A stretch of DNA of 64,000 bases from Candidatus Devosia phytovorans (GCA_029202405.1 CP119312.1:2485001-2549000); one strand, 5' to 3'. Shown: positions 1-9,261, counted from the stretch's first letter. Numbers and translations: made by a program. Notes: generated from the letters alone by a model not told the origin.

Positions 1-1
1 A

Positions 2-445
2 TGGATCGGCATCAGCGGCCAAGGCGTCCCGGACTGGACCCGCGCCGGAGAACTTCGCACCACTGGCACTCCGTTCTGGACCACTGACTTTGCAGCACAG
101 ATCGCAGCGGTGCGGCAGGGCATCGGCATCACGGCGATCCCATGCTTCGTCGGAGATACCGATCCCCTGTTGGGGAGGGTGTCGGATATCGACCTGCAGC
201 TCTATGGACCGGTCTGGCTTCTCGCTCAGGGGGAAACACGCAAGACCAAGCGCGTGCGGCTCTTCACTGAGTTCCTCTCCCGCCGGCTTGACGCCTACGC
301 GCCGCTTCTCGCCGGTCAGCTCATATCGCCCGACTTACGCTGGGCAGGTCACAGACGAAGGGTGCAGCAAGTCTGTGATCATCTCACATCGGCCAGTGAT
401 GAGGTGGATGGCAGCTTTTCGGACTTCGATTTAAGCTATAGATGA
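2..445 (+). CDS. LysR-family transcriptional regulator, C-terminal part (cut by window edge)
   Basis: An open frame runs in from the left edge and encodes about 147 residues with no start inside the window. It reads as the effector-binding half of a LysR-type regulator: a segment ending FWTTDFAAQIAAVRQGIGI, then a cysteine-containing strand (ITAIPCFVGD) and LYGPVWLLAQGETRKTKRVR near the end, the usual pattern of the second LysR subdomain. The N-terminal winged helix lies outside. The last roughly 35 residues, after the LAGQ segment, look less conserved and may be a tail extension. The target genes cannot be told from what is visible. LysR membership is fairly sure; the ligand is unknown. Confidence 0.75.
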   Translation, partial: WIGISGQGVPDWTRAGELRTTGTPFWTTDFAAQIAAVRQGIGITAIPCFVGDTDPLLGRVSDIDLQLYGPVWLLAQGETRKTKRVRLFTEFLSRRLDAYAPLLAGQLISPDLRWAGHRRRVQQVCDHLTSASDEVDGSFSDFDLSYR

Positions 446-615
446 CCGAAATGGGGTCGGCATTAAACCGACCGTTTATGGCGCCAGGATACCGGCGTCG
501 TCGGGTTGGGAAGCGGGCCGGCAGGTGTTGGAAGCTGAAAGCCTAAAAGCATCAGGACGGCGATTGGTGACGTCGAGCCAATGGAAGGCCAGCGCAGACC
601 ATGATTCCGGCAGGA

Positions 616-852
616 TCAGCGAGGTTTTGGTAAGCCACGCTCTCGGTACTCGTCGATGGCTTTTGGTAAGCCACGCTCTCGGTACTCGTCGATGGTGATG
701 TCGCCGGCAACGTACAGCGCGGTCAGTTCCTCTAACACGGGATCCCAAACGTAACCTTGGCGCATATTCATGGCGCGCGCTTGGTCCGTGCTCTTCTTGC
801 GAGCAGCTACTGCTTCGGGAGAGCGATCAGTTCCGTTGCCCTGAGAGGTCAT
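616..852 (-). CDS. Small protein resembling VbhA-type (Fic-associated) antitoxins, with a duplicated C-terminal 12-mer
   Basis: This 78-residue reading frame has a good AGGAG ribosome site eight bases before the ATG at 852, better than the ATG 24 bases upstream. The middle (about residues 25-55) follows the pattern helix - G - DP.LEEL - YVAGDITIDEY seen in VbhA-like antitoxins of Fic toxins. In VbhA the inhibitory helix carries an S/T...E-G/N motif; here the equivalent stretch is NMRQG, so the key Glu seems replaced. The C-terminus repeats IDEYRERGLPK twice, from a 36-bp DNA duplication. No Fic toxin lies downstream. Assignment is by pattern only and is tentative; it could be another small regulator or a decayed gene. 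Confidence 0.4.
   Translation of the reverse strand: MTSQGNGTDRSPEAVAARKKSTDQARAMNMRQGYVWDPVLEELTALYVAGDITIDEYRERGLPKAIDEYRERGLPKPR
625..696. repeat. 36-bp perfect-length tandem duplication (two units)
   Basis: Units 625-660 and 661-696 are identical except for the last base (c versus t). The unit is a multiple of three, so it adds twelve residues in frame to the small protein on the minus strand without breaking it. The near identity suggests a recent slippage or duplication event, or an assembly artefact. Confidence 0.95.
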
Positions 853-1097
853 CCATGGATCTCCTGTTCGGACCAAAATTAGTGCCCGGAGCGGGAAAAT
901 CCAATGTGCTGTAGAGCTTTGTGCACTTTTTCATTGTGACACATTTTTGCTGAAGTGGACTGGCAAACTGCGTTAGATCGAGGTTACTCCAGGAGAAATT
1001 CCTGATCGCCAACGCTGATGCGTGTTTTTCAAATGCCGGTGACCGGCGTTCGCAGGACCGGTTACTGTGTCGTCAAAATATCAGACAGGAGGTGGAC

Positions 1098-1415
1098 ATG
1101 GGACTCTTGAGGGATTTTCTCTCAGCCTTGAACCGAACGCCGGAGGAAAACCACGCTGAAATCGAGCAGATGTATCCCGGCTATCTGGCGAAGCTGGACG
1201 CCGCACGCAAGCGCGATACCGCCGCAGCAGCGCGGGAGGCAAGCCTGATCGCTCATCGCAAGTCAGGGTCGGCCATGTCGGAGACCGCCGAAGCGGCGCA
1301 TCAGATGGCCATGAGAGGCGCGATCGACCCCAAGGTCGCCTTCAGCATGGGCGTTCCCGGCGCACCGGACGGCACCGGCAAACTGGTTGGACCCGGGGGT
1401 CACTATAAGGGGTAG
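1098..1415 (+). CDS. Hypothetical protein, 105 aa
   Basis: The ATG at 1098 is preceded by AGGAGG five bases upstream, a strong ribosome site; the GTG at 1092 would overlap that site and is rejected. The protein is soluble, has no signal peptide or membrane segment, and is charged and helical in its first 60 residues with an alanine-rich stretch (about residues 32-42). The C-terminus is glycine/proline rich and ends GGHYKG. I do not recognise a family. It stands alone between the small minus-strand protein and the AraC remnant, with about 240 non-coding bases on each side. That it is expressed is suggested only by the ribosome site and the codon pattern. Confidence 0.6.
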   Translation: MGLLRDFLSALNRTPEENHAEIEQMYPGYLAKLDAARKRDTAAAAREASLIAHRKSGSAMSETAEAAHQMAMRGAIDPKVAFSMGVPGAPDGTGKLVGPGGHYKG

Positions 1416-1655
1416 ACTTACGGTATTCGAACGGACAGGGCTTAGCGTCCGATCTGGCGTCACTGGATGACGGCCGGCAGGGGGTGGTTTCCTGACGGTC
1501 CGCTTTTGTTATTGAAACGAAAGCCGACATCTACCTCGCAGATTTAGGTGCTCCGGTCGATGAGACTTTCAGAAGATACCCAGTCGGCTAGGCGATAGCC
1601 GTAACCTCGGCGACTGAACGCACACCGAACTGAAAACGGTGATTTTATAGTTACA

Positions 1656-2210
1656 CTATTCTGATTTTAGTGGAGGTCCTGCATGAGATTGAGCGGGTAG
1701 CAGGACCTTGGACAGCTCCGTGCCGACCCGCCGGTTGGGTCGGCATGTTCGTGGGGCGCAGCCGAAGTGAGAGCGAAACGCTGTCGAAAGATGGGCAGGC
1801 CGATAACCGACCTCTGCTTCAATTTCGGCAATTGGCTTGTTCCCAAGGAGCAATAAGTCCAGCGCTCGTTCCAATCTGTAGCGCTTTAGATAGGCGAATG
1901 GTGAGAGGCCAAATACAGCCCTGAACTGCTCGGTCAGCCTTCTAACATTGGTGCCGACATACCGTGCCAAAACCAACATCGGGGGCGGGGCTCGCATATC
2001 AACCAGTAACTTGTTGCGTGCGAGGTAAACCCGATTGCGCTCTGCGGCCGAGAGTTGTGCCGGCTGACGGCCCAGTTCGGGCAACGATACGCTTACTCGG
2101 TTGATCACTGCTACAGCAGTATCGCCGCCGGTTGTCGGCAAGCCGTGCAACGCCTGCTCCATCGGCATCGCAAACAGCAACGTCCCAGGGTTTGTAACAT
2201 CTTGTCGCAT
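1656..2210 (-). pseudogene. Truncated AraC/PchR-type regulator (DNA-binding half only)
   Basis: About 184 residues containing the two AraC helix-turn-helix units: RLTEQFRAVFGLSPFAYLKR and the second helix pair with EVGYRPAHLSTAFRSHF. It is close to the full regulator at 9262-10110 over roughly 100 residues (for example both carry LTEQFRA.FG..PFAYLK.YRLE.ALD) but lacks about the first 120 residues of the sensor domain. It starts 18 bases after the receptor stop and is in the same reading frame as that stop. The C-terminal tail after CAPRTCR is about 25 residues longer than in the paralogue. Most likely a remnant of a duplicated regulator; a short expressed DNA-binding protein cannot be excluded. 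Confidence 0.65.
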
Positions 2211-2228
2211 GGGCTGCTTCCACAGCCC

Positions 2229-4376
2229 TCAGAATTTGTTAGAAACTTTGGCGGTCAGGCTTCGCCCCGAGCCGTAGAAACACCCGGTTGTGGCATCATA
2301 GCAGGCGGCAACGTGTCGATTGTCGAAAAGATTATGCGCGTTGAGCTGTAGATTGAGCCCCTCAAGGTTGGGATTGGTGTCGCCAAAATCATAATTCAAG
2401 GATGCATCAACCAGCGCGTAACTGCCTGTCTCAAACTGATCGTCCATCGTGCCGCCGAGCGTACCGCCGCTGTAACGCACGCCAACTCCCGCTTCTATGC
2501 CAGCCAAGGGGCCATCGGGTGCCGTCCAGGTCAGCCAGGCCGATGCGATATGCTCGGGCGTACGAAGTGGCGTCTTGCCAACCCATCCGGAATTGTCGCG
2601 ACTGTAGCTGACATCCTGATAGGTATAGCCGGCAATAACCTCAAACTGATCGGTGAGGCTGGCGCGGGCTTCCAGTTCGAACCCCATCGAGGCAATCTCT
2701 CCAGCCTGGATGCTGAATGCCGGATTGGCAGGGTCCGTGGTCAGCGTATTGGCCTGGGTAAGGTGAAACAGCGATGCCGAGAGCAGACCATTCCAGCCAT
2801 CGGGCTGATACTTGATGCCAACCTCGTATAGCTCGCCACGGGTCGGTTCGAAGGGCAGGCCGCTCGCCGAAAGCTGGTTGAGCGGTTGAAACGATTGGGC
2901 ATAGTTGAAATAGGGCGCGATGCCGTTGTCGAAGCGGTACAGAAGTCCGCCGCGGAAGGTTGTCGCTTCGTCGTTCTGGGTGAAGCCGCCACCCATGAGA
3001 TGGTCGACGGTTTCGATGCTGGACCAATCATGTCGAACGACCAGCGTAGCGTGCCAGTTGCCAAGCGTCATCTGATCCTGGACGTAAAGGCCAAACTGCT
3101 TTGAAATCACTGAATTGTCCATGAAAATCATGGGTAAATCGACGATCGGCGCGCCATATGTAGGCGCGAAAATGTCCAGTGGAGGTGCGTAGCCCTGACC
3201 ATAGTCTCCGCGCCCGCTGAAATACTCATAGCCTGCTCCGACAAGCACATCATGCTCTATCGGGCCTGTGTTCAAATGACCCGAAATGCTGTGATCCATG
3301 TCGAAGGTATCGAAGCGATCGCTCGAAACTTCGGCGGCACGATCGACCGTGCGCATGTCAGCCTGCAGGCCTGAAAGCACTACACGGGCGATATCCATGT
3401 CGACACGGCCATATCGGGCGCGGGAACTCACCGACCAATCCTGGTTGAACGCATGATCAAACTGATAGCCAAACGTAACCTGGTCGCGTGCCGTTCTATT
3501 GTAGCCCGGCTCCCCGACATAGGCATCGATGGGAAGCCACCCATTGGGATTTGGAAAGAGCGTCCCGAAAGCCGGAAGCGATGAGAACGTCCCACTTCTT
3601 GGATCATGCTGTACGCGGGCCATGAGGGTCAACGACGTCTCGGCACTGGGTTGCCAGGTGACGGATGGCGCGATGGCGAAGCGGTCTGCGGTCGTTCCCT
3701 GTCCCTGCCCGGCTGTGGTATGAAGCGTGGCCGCCAGCCGGTAGAGGAGAGTCTGATCGGCGGCCGAACCGCCCAAGTCGACCGAGACACGGCCGTGATT
3801 GCCCGTTCCTCCAGCAAGTTCGACCAGTCGAAGCGCTTCGCCCGTTGGCAGCTTGCTCGACAGCGCCACGATGCCGCCGGGGTTTGCATTGCCGTAAAGC
3901 ACCGAGGAAGGTCCTTTCAGCACTTCGACGCGCTCGAGCAGGAACGGGTCAACCTGCTGTGTCGCGAAGAATACCCCGCCACGCAGACGCAGCCCATCCA
4001 GGAAGGTGTCGCTAAGGCCGGTCGACGCATTGTTGAAGCCACGGATCGACAACTGGTCGATGCCCGTGACGCCTCCCCAAAGCTCAGCCGCGACGCCGGG
4101 CGTGTAGCGCAGCGCCTGATTGACCGTCTCGACATTTTGCCGGTCCATCTGCTGACGCGTAACCACCGATATCGACTGAGGTGTGAGGGCGACCGGTGTT
4201 GCTGTCTTTGTTGCGGTGCGACTTTGGTTGGCGATGATCCCTTCGCCCGGTCCTTCTGCTTCGATCCCGTCGATGACCAGTTGTTCCAGCAGCGTCACTG
4301 ACTGCAATTGCTGCGCCAGCGTCTATCCACTCGATGTGCCCAGCGCGGCTACAATGACTGCGGTGATGGTCTTCAT
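2229..4376 (-). pseudogene. TonB-dependent ferrichrome/siderophore-type outer-membrane receptor with an in-frame TAG in its signal peptide
   Basis: The frame from the ATG at 4376 encodes MKTITAVIVAALGTSSG, then TAG at 4323-4325, then TLAQQ and the mature receptor (about 695 residues). The plug domain shows PQSISVVTRQQMDRQNVETV, LSIRGFN and RVEVLKGPSSVLYGNANPGG. The barrel ends with an aromatic Phe (AKVSNKF) and carries CYDATTGCFYGSGR, typical of FhuA/FoxA/FpvA-type siderophore receptors. Its job would be TonB-driven import of an Fe(III)-siderophore across the outer membrane. It lies downstream of the two ABC half-transporters and an AraC regulator on the same strand. Because the stop falls before the signal-peptidase site, a product starting at the TTG at 4307 would lack export. 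The rest of the frame is intact, so this is a recent nonsense mutation or a sequence error. Confidence 0.85.
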
Positions 4377-4403
4377 GATACGGCCCCAGCTATTCAGTTG
4401 GGA

Positions 4404-4419
4404 CCGGTCATACGACCGG
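4404..4419. promoter_or_regulatory. Inverted repeat upstream of the receptor gene, possible AraC operator
   Basis: CCGGTC-ATAC-GACCGG, six-base perfect arms with a four-base spacer, sits 28 bases before the receptor ATG in the gap after the AraC gene. The string CCGGTCAT also occurs in the inverted repeat at 9227-9243 ahead of the ABC transporter and AraC pair. Role is inferred from position and shared sequence only. Confidence 0.4.
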
Positions 4420-4480
4420 CTGGCTGTGCCAGGCTATCGCCCCGGCTTGTGCCGGACAGTATAAAACTTGTGCTTTTTGA

Positions 4481-5440
4481 TCAGGATTTCTGTCGATCGG
4501 TACTCGGTGGATGGCCGAAATGCTGACGGTAGGCAGTCGTAAAATTGGCGGGATCGTTATATCCCATCCTGTAGGCTATTTCCGATATCTGCAGATCAGA
4601 TTGGTTCAGCAGGATACGCGCGACCTCCAGGCGGCGATGAATCGCATAACGCAGGATGGTCATATCAAACGTCTGACGAAAAGCTCGGCGCAGCGTTGTG
4701 TCATTGGTTCCCAGCATGCGCGCCAGCGCATTGATAGTGGGTGGGCTGGAGAGATTGCGATCAAGAATTTCCCGCGTGGCATGCGCGAGATCGCGATGCG
4801 AGCGGCTACCACCAACACGTGGCCTGTCAACAGGTGACAAGGTTGAAAGCGCTACGATCGCCGAGAGAGCCTGACTTTCTCGGTACATCGCCGCTATCGA
4901 CCCATGAAACGGGTTAATCGTCATGGCTTTCAGGATGTATGTCAAAGCGTGATCAACCGGTATTTCCCGACGGCTGATACCGGGCCGCATGAGGTCGGCT
5001 ATGACCGACATACGGCCATCATCTGCCTCAAGACAAAACTCTGACCCTATCAGCAGTGAAACACTTCGGATCCGACAGCCTCGCGGCTGGTACGTTCTTG
5101 TCCTGACCGTTTCTCCATACCCAATAAGGATCGGTGTGGCGGTGGTACCAATCTCGGTTTCCTGCCCATCGACATCGCTGATCCATCTTCCCTCGTGCAA
5201 GAGCGTAAGGCAGAGCCCTGGGCTTTGTGCTACGTCTGCGTGGAATTCCTGTGTCGTCTCAAAACTGCTCTCAAAGACCTGAACGTAAGGTCGCACCGAA
5301 TGAGCGACGAATCGTCCGTAGCCAAATGGGTCACTTACGACGAACTTATGTGACGCCTCAGTGAGCAGATCGCCTAGCGAGATGAACTCGTCTGCGCTTT
5401 CGCCCAGCCCGGTATCTCGGTAGGGGGACCAGCTTTTCAT
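4481..5440 (-). CDS. AraC-family transcriptional regulator (PchR-like)
   Basis: A 319-residue regulator. Residues about 1-210 form the sensor region; residues about 215-315 hold the AraC DNA-binding domain with the two helix-turn-helix units (INALARMLGTNDTTLRRAFR and SEIAYRMGYNDPANFTTAYR) and the usual hydrophobic linker helix. AraC proteins next to siderophore receptors (PchR, YbtA) sense the iron-loaded siderophore and activate uptake genes. It lies between the ABC half-transporters (83 bases upstream) and the receptor (104 bases downstream), all on the minus strand, so it probably controls this set. The ligand is unknown. Confidence 0.85.
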   Translation of the reverse strand: MKSWSPYRDTGLGESADEFISLGDLLTEASHKFVVSDPFGYGRFVAHSVRPYVQVFESSFETTQEFHADVAQSPGLCLTLLHEGRWISDVDGQETEIGTTATPILIGYGETVRTRTYQPRGCRIRSVSLLIGSEFCLEADDGRMSVIADLMRPGISRREIPVDHALTYILKAMTINPFHGSIAAMYRESQALSAIVALSTLSPVDRPRVGGSRSHRDLAHATREILDRNLSSPPTINALARMLGTNDTTLRRAFRQTFDMTILRYAIHRRLEVARILLNQSDLQISEIAYRMGYNDPANFTTAYRQHFGHPPSTDRQKS

Positions 5441-5523
5441 AGAGCACCGTTTACTTGATAAACAAACTCATCTTAACCGTATTTTGCTTCGGATGAAAAC
5501 TCACAACGAGTGCTCATGCAGGG

Positions 5524-7320
5524 TCAGGCACTCCCAATCTTCCAGTTTGCTGCCCGCGTGCGATGCCCCCAAAGGCTGGCATAAAGACCGTCCTCTTCGA
5601 GCAGCGACGTGTGATCGCCCTGCTCGATGATGGCACCGGCATCAAGCACCACAATCTGGTCCGCCGACTGGATGGTGGAAAGCTTGTGCGCCACCACGAT
5701 CAAAGTCTTGTCCGAGACCAGTATACCGAGTGCTGTCTGAATGGCGCGCTCATTGCTCGGATCGATCGCCGCCGTCGCCTCATCGAGCAAAACGATGGGC
5801 GCATCCTTGAGAATTGCACGGGCAATAGAGACACGCTGACGCTCGCCACCCGACAGTTTGGCACCACCCTCGCCGACCCGCGTTTGATAGCCGTGTGGCA
5901 AGGCAATGATGAATTCATGCGCCTGAGCCGCCCGCGCCGCCGCCTCGACCTCATCCTGGCTCGCCCCACTGCGCCCCATGGCGATATTTTCGTAGATAGT
6001 GCCCGCAAACAGATAGACGTCCTGAAACACCACGGTGATCAGACCGTTGAGCGTGGCCTCGTCCATCTCCCTGACATCAACGCCGCCAATGCTGATGCTG
6101 CCCTCCGTGACATCCCAGAAACGCGCGATGAGGTTGAGAATGGTGCTCTTGCCCGAGCCTGAGGGTCCTACGATGGCGGTCATGCTCCGCGCCGGGACGG
6201 TTAGCGACACATCGCGCAGCACAGGCGTGCCGTGATTGTAGCTGAAACCCACGCCGTCAAATGCTACATTAAAGCCGTCCAATTTCTGGGCCACCTCCAG
6301 CTTGGGCAGCAGTGGCGCCGTCATGATCCGGTCGATGCGCGTCAGGGAGGCATCGGCGATCCGCACCAGTTCCATCACCGAGATCAGCGCCAGGAATGGC
6401 GTATAGATCGCGAACAACAGCACCAGCACCGAGATCATGGTCGCCGCGTCGATCTGCCCGCCGGCATAGCGCACCGCCCCCAGCGCAATCACCAGCGGCG
6501 CACCAAGCAGGATCAGCACCGCGATCGCGGTGAACGGCGCCACCAGCTGAGCCACCAGCGAATGGGAAATATTGCGGAACGCCCGCAGCGAGACCTCAAA
6601 ACCCTCCTGCCCCTTGGCGATCTGATTGAAGGCGCGGATGACCGAGATGCCCTGCACATATTCGATCATCCGGGCCGCCGCCTGCGCCTGCCGATCCTGC
6701 CGCTGAATGCCCAGTTGCGCCAAACGGCGGCTGGCAAACAGGAACACCGGCGCGGCAATCACGATCGACGTGATGGCCGCCAGCGCCGTCGGCCAATCCC
6801 GCCAGAGCAGGAAGATGAACACCACAAGCGGTAGCCCAAAAGCCTGGGCAATGCGTGGCAGGGCATCGGAGAGGAAAGACTCCACCATCTGCATGTCCGA
6901 GGTCAGGGCCGAAACCGTATCCCCCTTGTGGCGCGACAGATGAAACCCCATCGGCAACAGGCGCAAATGATCGAGGATAGTGAGGCGCAGGTCGCCCACC
7001 GCGCGATAGCTCGAAAGCCAGTTCAGCATGGAAGAGATATAGCTGCAGACCACCTGCCCCAGCAGCGACAGCGCCATCAGCCCGGTGATCTGCCAGGCCC
7101 AGCCCGCCGTCATCGTCTCACCCTCGGCGAGACCGACAACAACCCAGATCACCGCACTGAAACCCACGCCGAGCGCCATCGATTGCAGGAAACGGAAACC
7201 GAGACCCAGCAGCATGCGCCCCCGCATCGGGCCCACCATGGACCAGACACGCCGGAGGCTCGCGAGGTCGGAGCGCAGTTCGGTGTCCCCGTCGTGGGAA
7301 TGGGTGTGAGCCATGGTCAT
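5524..7320 (-). CDS. Exporter-fold ABC half-transporter, siderophore-linked (YbtP/IrtB/PchI-like), second of pair
   Basis: A 598-residue fusion of six membrane helices (about residues 30-320) and an ATPase domain. The ATPase shows Walker A GPSGSGKST near residue 385, signature LSGGERQR near 489, Walker B IVLLDEATAAID near 509 and the H-loop His in VVAHKLST near 545, all intact. The N-terminus is His-rich (MAHTHSHDGD). The start overlaps the upstream half-transporter stop by ATGA, so the two are translated together and probably form a heterodimer. Pairs of this fold next to a TonB receptor and AraC regulator (YbtPQ, IrtAB, PchHI) import or process ferric siderophores at the inner membrane despite the exporter fold. 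Export of another substrate is possible. Confidence 0.85.
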   Translation of the reverse strand: MTMAHTHSHDGDTELRSDLASLRRVWSMVGPMRGRMLLGLGFRFLQSMALGVGFSAVIWVVVGLAEGETMTAGWAWQITGLMALSLLGQVVCSYISSMLNWLSSYRAVGDLRLTILDHLRLLPMGFHLSRHKGDTVSALTSDMQMVESFLSDALPRIAQAFGLPLVVFIFLLWRDWPTALAAITSIVIAAPVFLFASRRLAQLGIQRQDRQAQAAARMIEYVQGISVIRAFNQIAKGQEGFEVSLRAFRNISHSLVAQLVAPFTAIAVLILLGAPLVIALGAVRYAGGQIDAATMISVLVLLFAIYTPFLALISVMELVRIADASLTRIDRIMTAPLLPKLEVAQKLDGFNVAFDGVGFSYNHGTPVLRDVSLTVPARSMTAIVGPSGSGKSTILNLIARFWDVTEGSISIGGVDVREMDEATLNGLITVVFQDVYLFAGTIYENIAMGRSGASQDEVEAAARAAQAHEFIIALPHGYQTRVGEGGAKLSGGERQRVSIARAILKDAPIVLLDEATAAIDPSNERAIQTALGILVSDKTLIVVAHKLSTIQSADQIVVLDAGAIIEQGDHTSLLEEDGLYASLWGHRTRAANWKIGSA

Positions 7321-9119
7321 TGTGCTGCCTCAGCAGGGGCGCCAGATATATCGCGCAGGGTTATGGATTGCGTCGCGGTATAGTCCTGCCAGAGCCGCGC
7401 ATAGAGCCCGCCAGACGCGACGAGCTCATCGTGCCGCCCTCGCTCGACGATCCGTCCACCATCCACGACCAGGATCTGTCCCGCATCGCGAATGGTATGC
7501 AGCCGATGGGCAACCACGATCAGCGTCTTGCCTGCAGTCAGCGCGCCGATGGCGTCTTGGATCGCCGCCTCATTGTCAGGATCGGCAAAGGCCGTCGCTT
7601 CGTCGAGCACGATGACCGGCGCATTCTTGAGAATGGCCCGCGCAATGGCGAGCCGTTGTCTCTCCCCGCCCGAGAGTGACTTGCCCTGCTCGCCCAGCGG
7701 CGTGTCATAACCCTGCGGCAGGGCCATGATGAAGTCATGCGCCCGCGCCGCGCTTGCAGCAGCCATCACCTCTTCAAGGCTGGCATCGGGATTGCCGAAG
7801 CGGATATTGGCCGCGATCGTGTCAGAGAACAGGAAGGTGTTCTGGAACACGAAAGCCACGTCATCCATCAGCTGTTCGAGCCCGATGTCCCGCACATCCA
7901 CGCCACCCAGCGTCACGCGCCCCTCGCGGACATCCCAGAAGCGTGGCACCAGACTTGCGATGGTACTCTTGCCCGAGCCAGAGGGCCCCACCAGCGCCGT
8001 CACCTCCCCCGCCCTGGCGGTAAAGCTGACCTGATGCAGCACATCGTGGCCGCCATAGCCAAAGCCCACATCCTCAAAACAGACATCGTGATGCTGCAGA
8101 GCAATCCGCGCGCCGCTGTCGCTCTGCGGACTGGCACCGAGCATGTCGAGCACCTGCGTCGCACCCATGCTGACATGGGCAAAACTGTGAAACTGCCCAA
8201 AGAGCTTCATCAGAGGCTGGCTGTAATTAGCCCCAAGGACGACAAAGAACAGCAGCGTCACGAGATCAAGCTGGCCCGCCACCATCAGCCAGGCGCCGAC
8301 CGGCAGAATGACCGTGATGGCCGACAGCACCAGCGCATAGAACGTACCGCCCAGCGGCAGATAGGCCCGGCCCCACTCGGTCTCGACCCGCGTATAGTCG
8401 CGCACCGCATCGGCCGTTTCGGCAAAACTCTCGCCCGAGCGATTGAAGATTTTCACCACCGCCATGCCCGCAAGATATTCCACAATGGACGCGTTCATCC
8501 GCCCGGCGGCGTTCTTGTATTCGACCATGCGCGCGCCCGTTCCGGACATTCCCAGGACCAGCGCCGCAAAGGCAATCGGCGTCATGACGATCGACGCCAG
8601 CGCCATGCGCCAGTCGACCACGGCCAGCCAGATCGACACGGCGAACCAGGTTGCCAGCGCGCTCGTGCCTTCGGGCAATCCATGGGCAATGACCAGCTCG
8701 AGGCTTTCCGGCTCGTCGATGATCAGCTTCTTGGCGTCGCCGCTGCGCCGATCGGCAAAGTAACCCAACGGCAGCTTGGCCATATGCCGCGCCATGGTCG
8801 TGCGGATGCGATAGATGACATCGAAAGCCACACGATGGCTAAGCGCCGTCGCCGTCCCGAAAGTCAGGCCCTGCAGCAAGATCGCCCCAAGCGCGATGCC
8901 GGCATGGACGAGGAAGAACGACAGGTCGGTGTTCCCGGCCACCACCGCCTCGACCAGGCGATAAACCACCCAGATCGGCGTCAGCTCGAAAATCACCGAA
9001 ATCGTGGCGAGCAGGATCGAACTCACGAATGCGCCCCGACTCGGCCCCAATTGGCTGGCCAGCAGCTTGAAACTGGCCAGATAATCTGGCTTGGCAGCGT
9101 CGGTTTCAGCGGTGCTCAT
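7317..9119 (-). CDS. Exporter-fold ABC half-transporter, siderophore-linked (YbtQ/IrtA/PchH-like), first of pair
   Basis: A 600-residue protein starting at the ATG at 9119, which follows a GAGGG ribosome site; an upstream ATG at 9221 would add 34 low-complexity residues and is less likely. Membrane helices lie at about residues 30-310 and the ATPase domain at 340-580, with Walker A GPSGSGKST near 379, LSGGERQRL near 480, Walker B VIVLDEATAFADP and His in VVAHRLHTI. It is first in the operon, sharing an ATGA overlap with its partner. It is divergent from the AraC gene at 9262 with 142 bases between, which probably hold its regulated promoter. No IrtA-type siderophore-interacting reductase domain is present. 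Confidence 0.85.
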   Translation of the reverse strand: MSTAETDAAKPDYLASFKLLASQLGPSRGAFVSSILLATISVIFELTPIWVVYRLVEAVVAGNTDLSFFLVHAGIALGAILLQGLTFGTATALSHRVAFDVIYRIRTTMARHMAKLPLGYFADRRSGDAKKLIIDEPESLELVIAHGLPEGTSALATWFAVSIWLAVVDWRMALASIVMTPIAFAALVLGMSGTGARMVEYKNAAGRMNASIVEYLAGMAVVKIFNRSGESFAETADAVRDYTRVETEWGRAYLPLGGTFYALVLSAITVILPVGAWLMVAGQLDLVTLLFFVVLGANYSQPLMKLFGQFHSFAHVSMGATQVLDMLGASPQSDSGARIALQHHDVCFEDVGFGYGGHDVLHQVSFTARAGEVTALVGPSGSGKSTIASLVPRFWDVREGRVTLGGVDVRDIGLEQLMDDVAFVFQNTFLFSDTIAANIRFGNPDASLEEVMAAASAARAHDFIMALPQGYDTPLGEQGKSLSGGERQRLAIARAILKNAPVIVLDEATAFADPDNEAAIQDAIGALTAGKTLIVVAHRLHTIRDAGQILVVDGGRIVERGRHDELVASGGLYARLWQDYTATQSITLRDISGAPAEAAQ

Positions 9120-9226
9120 GGTGCCCTCACTTTTGGTCCGATGTATTGGTTCGCCGCCCTTGGCGGCAGCGTGCTGCGCGGCCTCTGAGGGCCGACTTGA
9201 AAATCCTTGCTGCGGCCGCATAGAAT

Positions 9227-9243
9227 ATGACCAATCCGGTCAT
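9227..9243. promoter_or_regulatory. Inverted repeat in the ABC-AraC divergent promoter region
   Basis: ATGACC-AATCC-GGTCAT, perfect six-base arms and a five-base spacer, lies 19 bases before the AraC ATG and about 108 bases before the ABC operon start. It shares CCGGTCAT with the repeat upstream of the receptor. It is a candidate site for the PchR-type regulator; the assignment is inference. Confidence 0.4.
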
Positions 9244-9261
9244 CTTATTGGCGATCACTTC

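Noticed and set aside
4323..4325. TAG in the receptor as a recoded codon (pyrrolysine or suppressor)
   Set aside because: No sign of pyrrolysine genes or recoding context; a plain nonsense mutation or sequence error is simpler.
7737..9188. Open frame of 483 codons on the plus strand
   Set aside because: Antisense to the first ABC half-transporter; composition rich in His, Arg and Gln is typical of a shadow frame.
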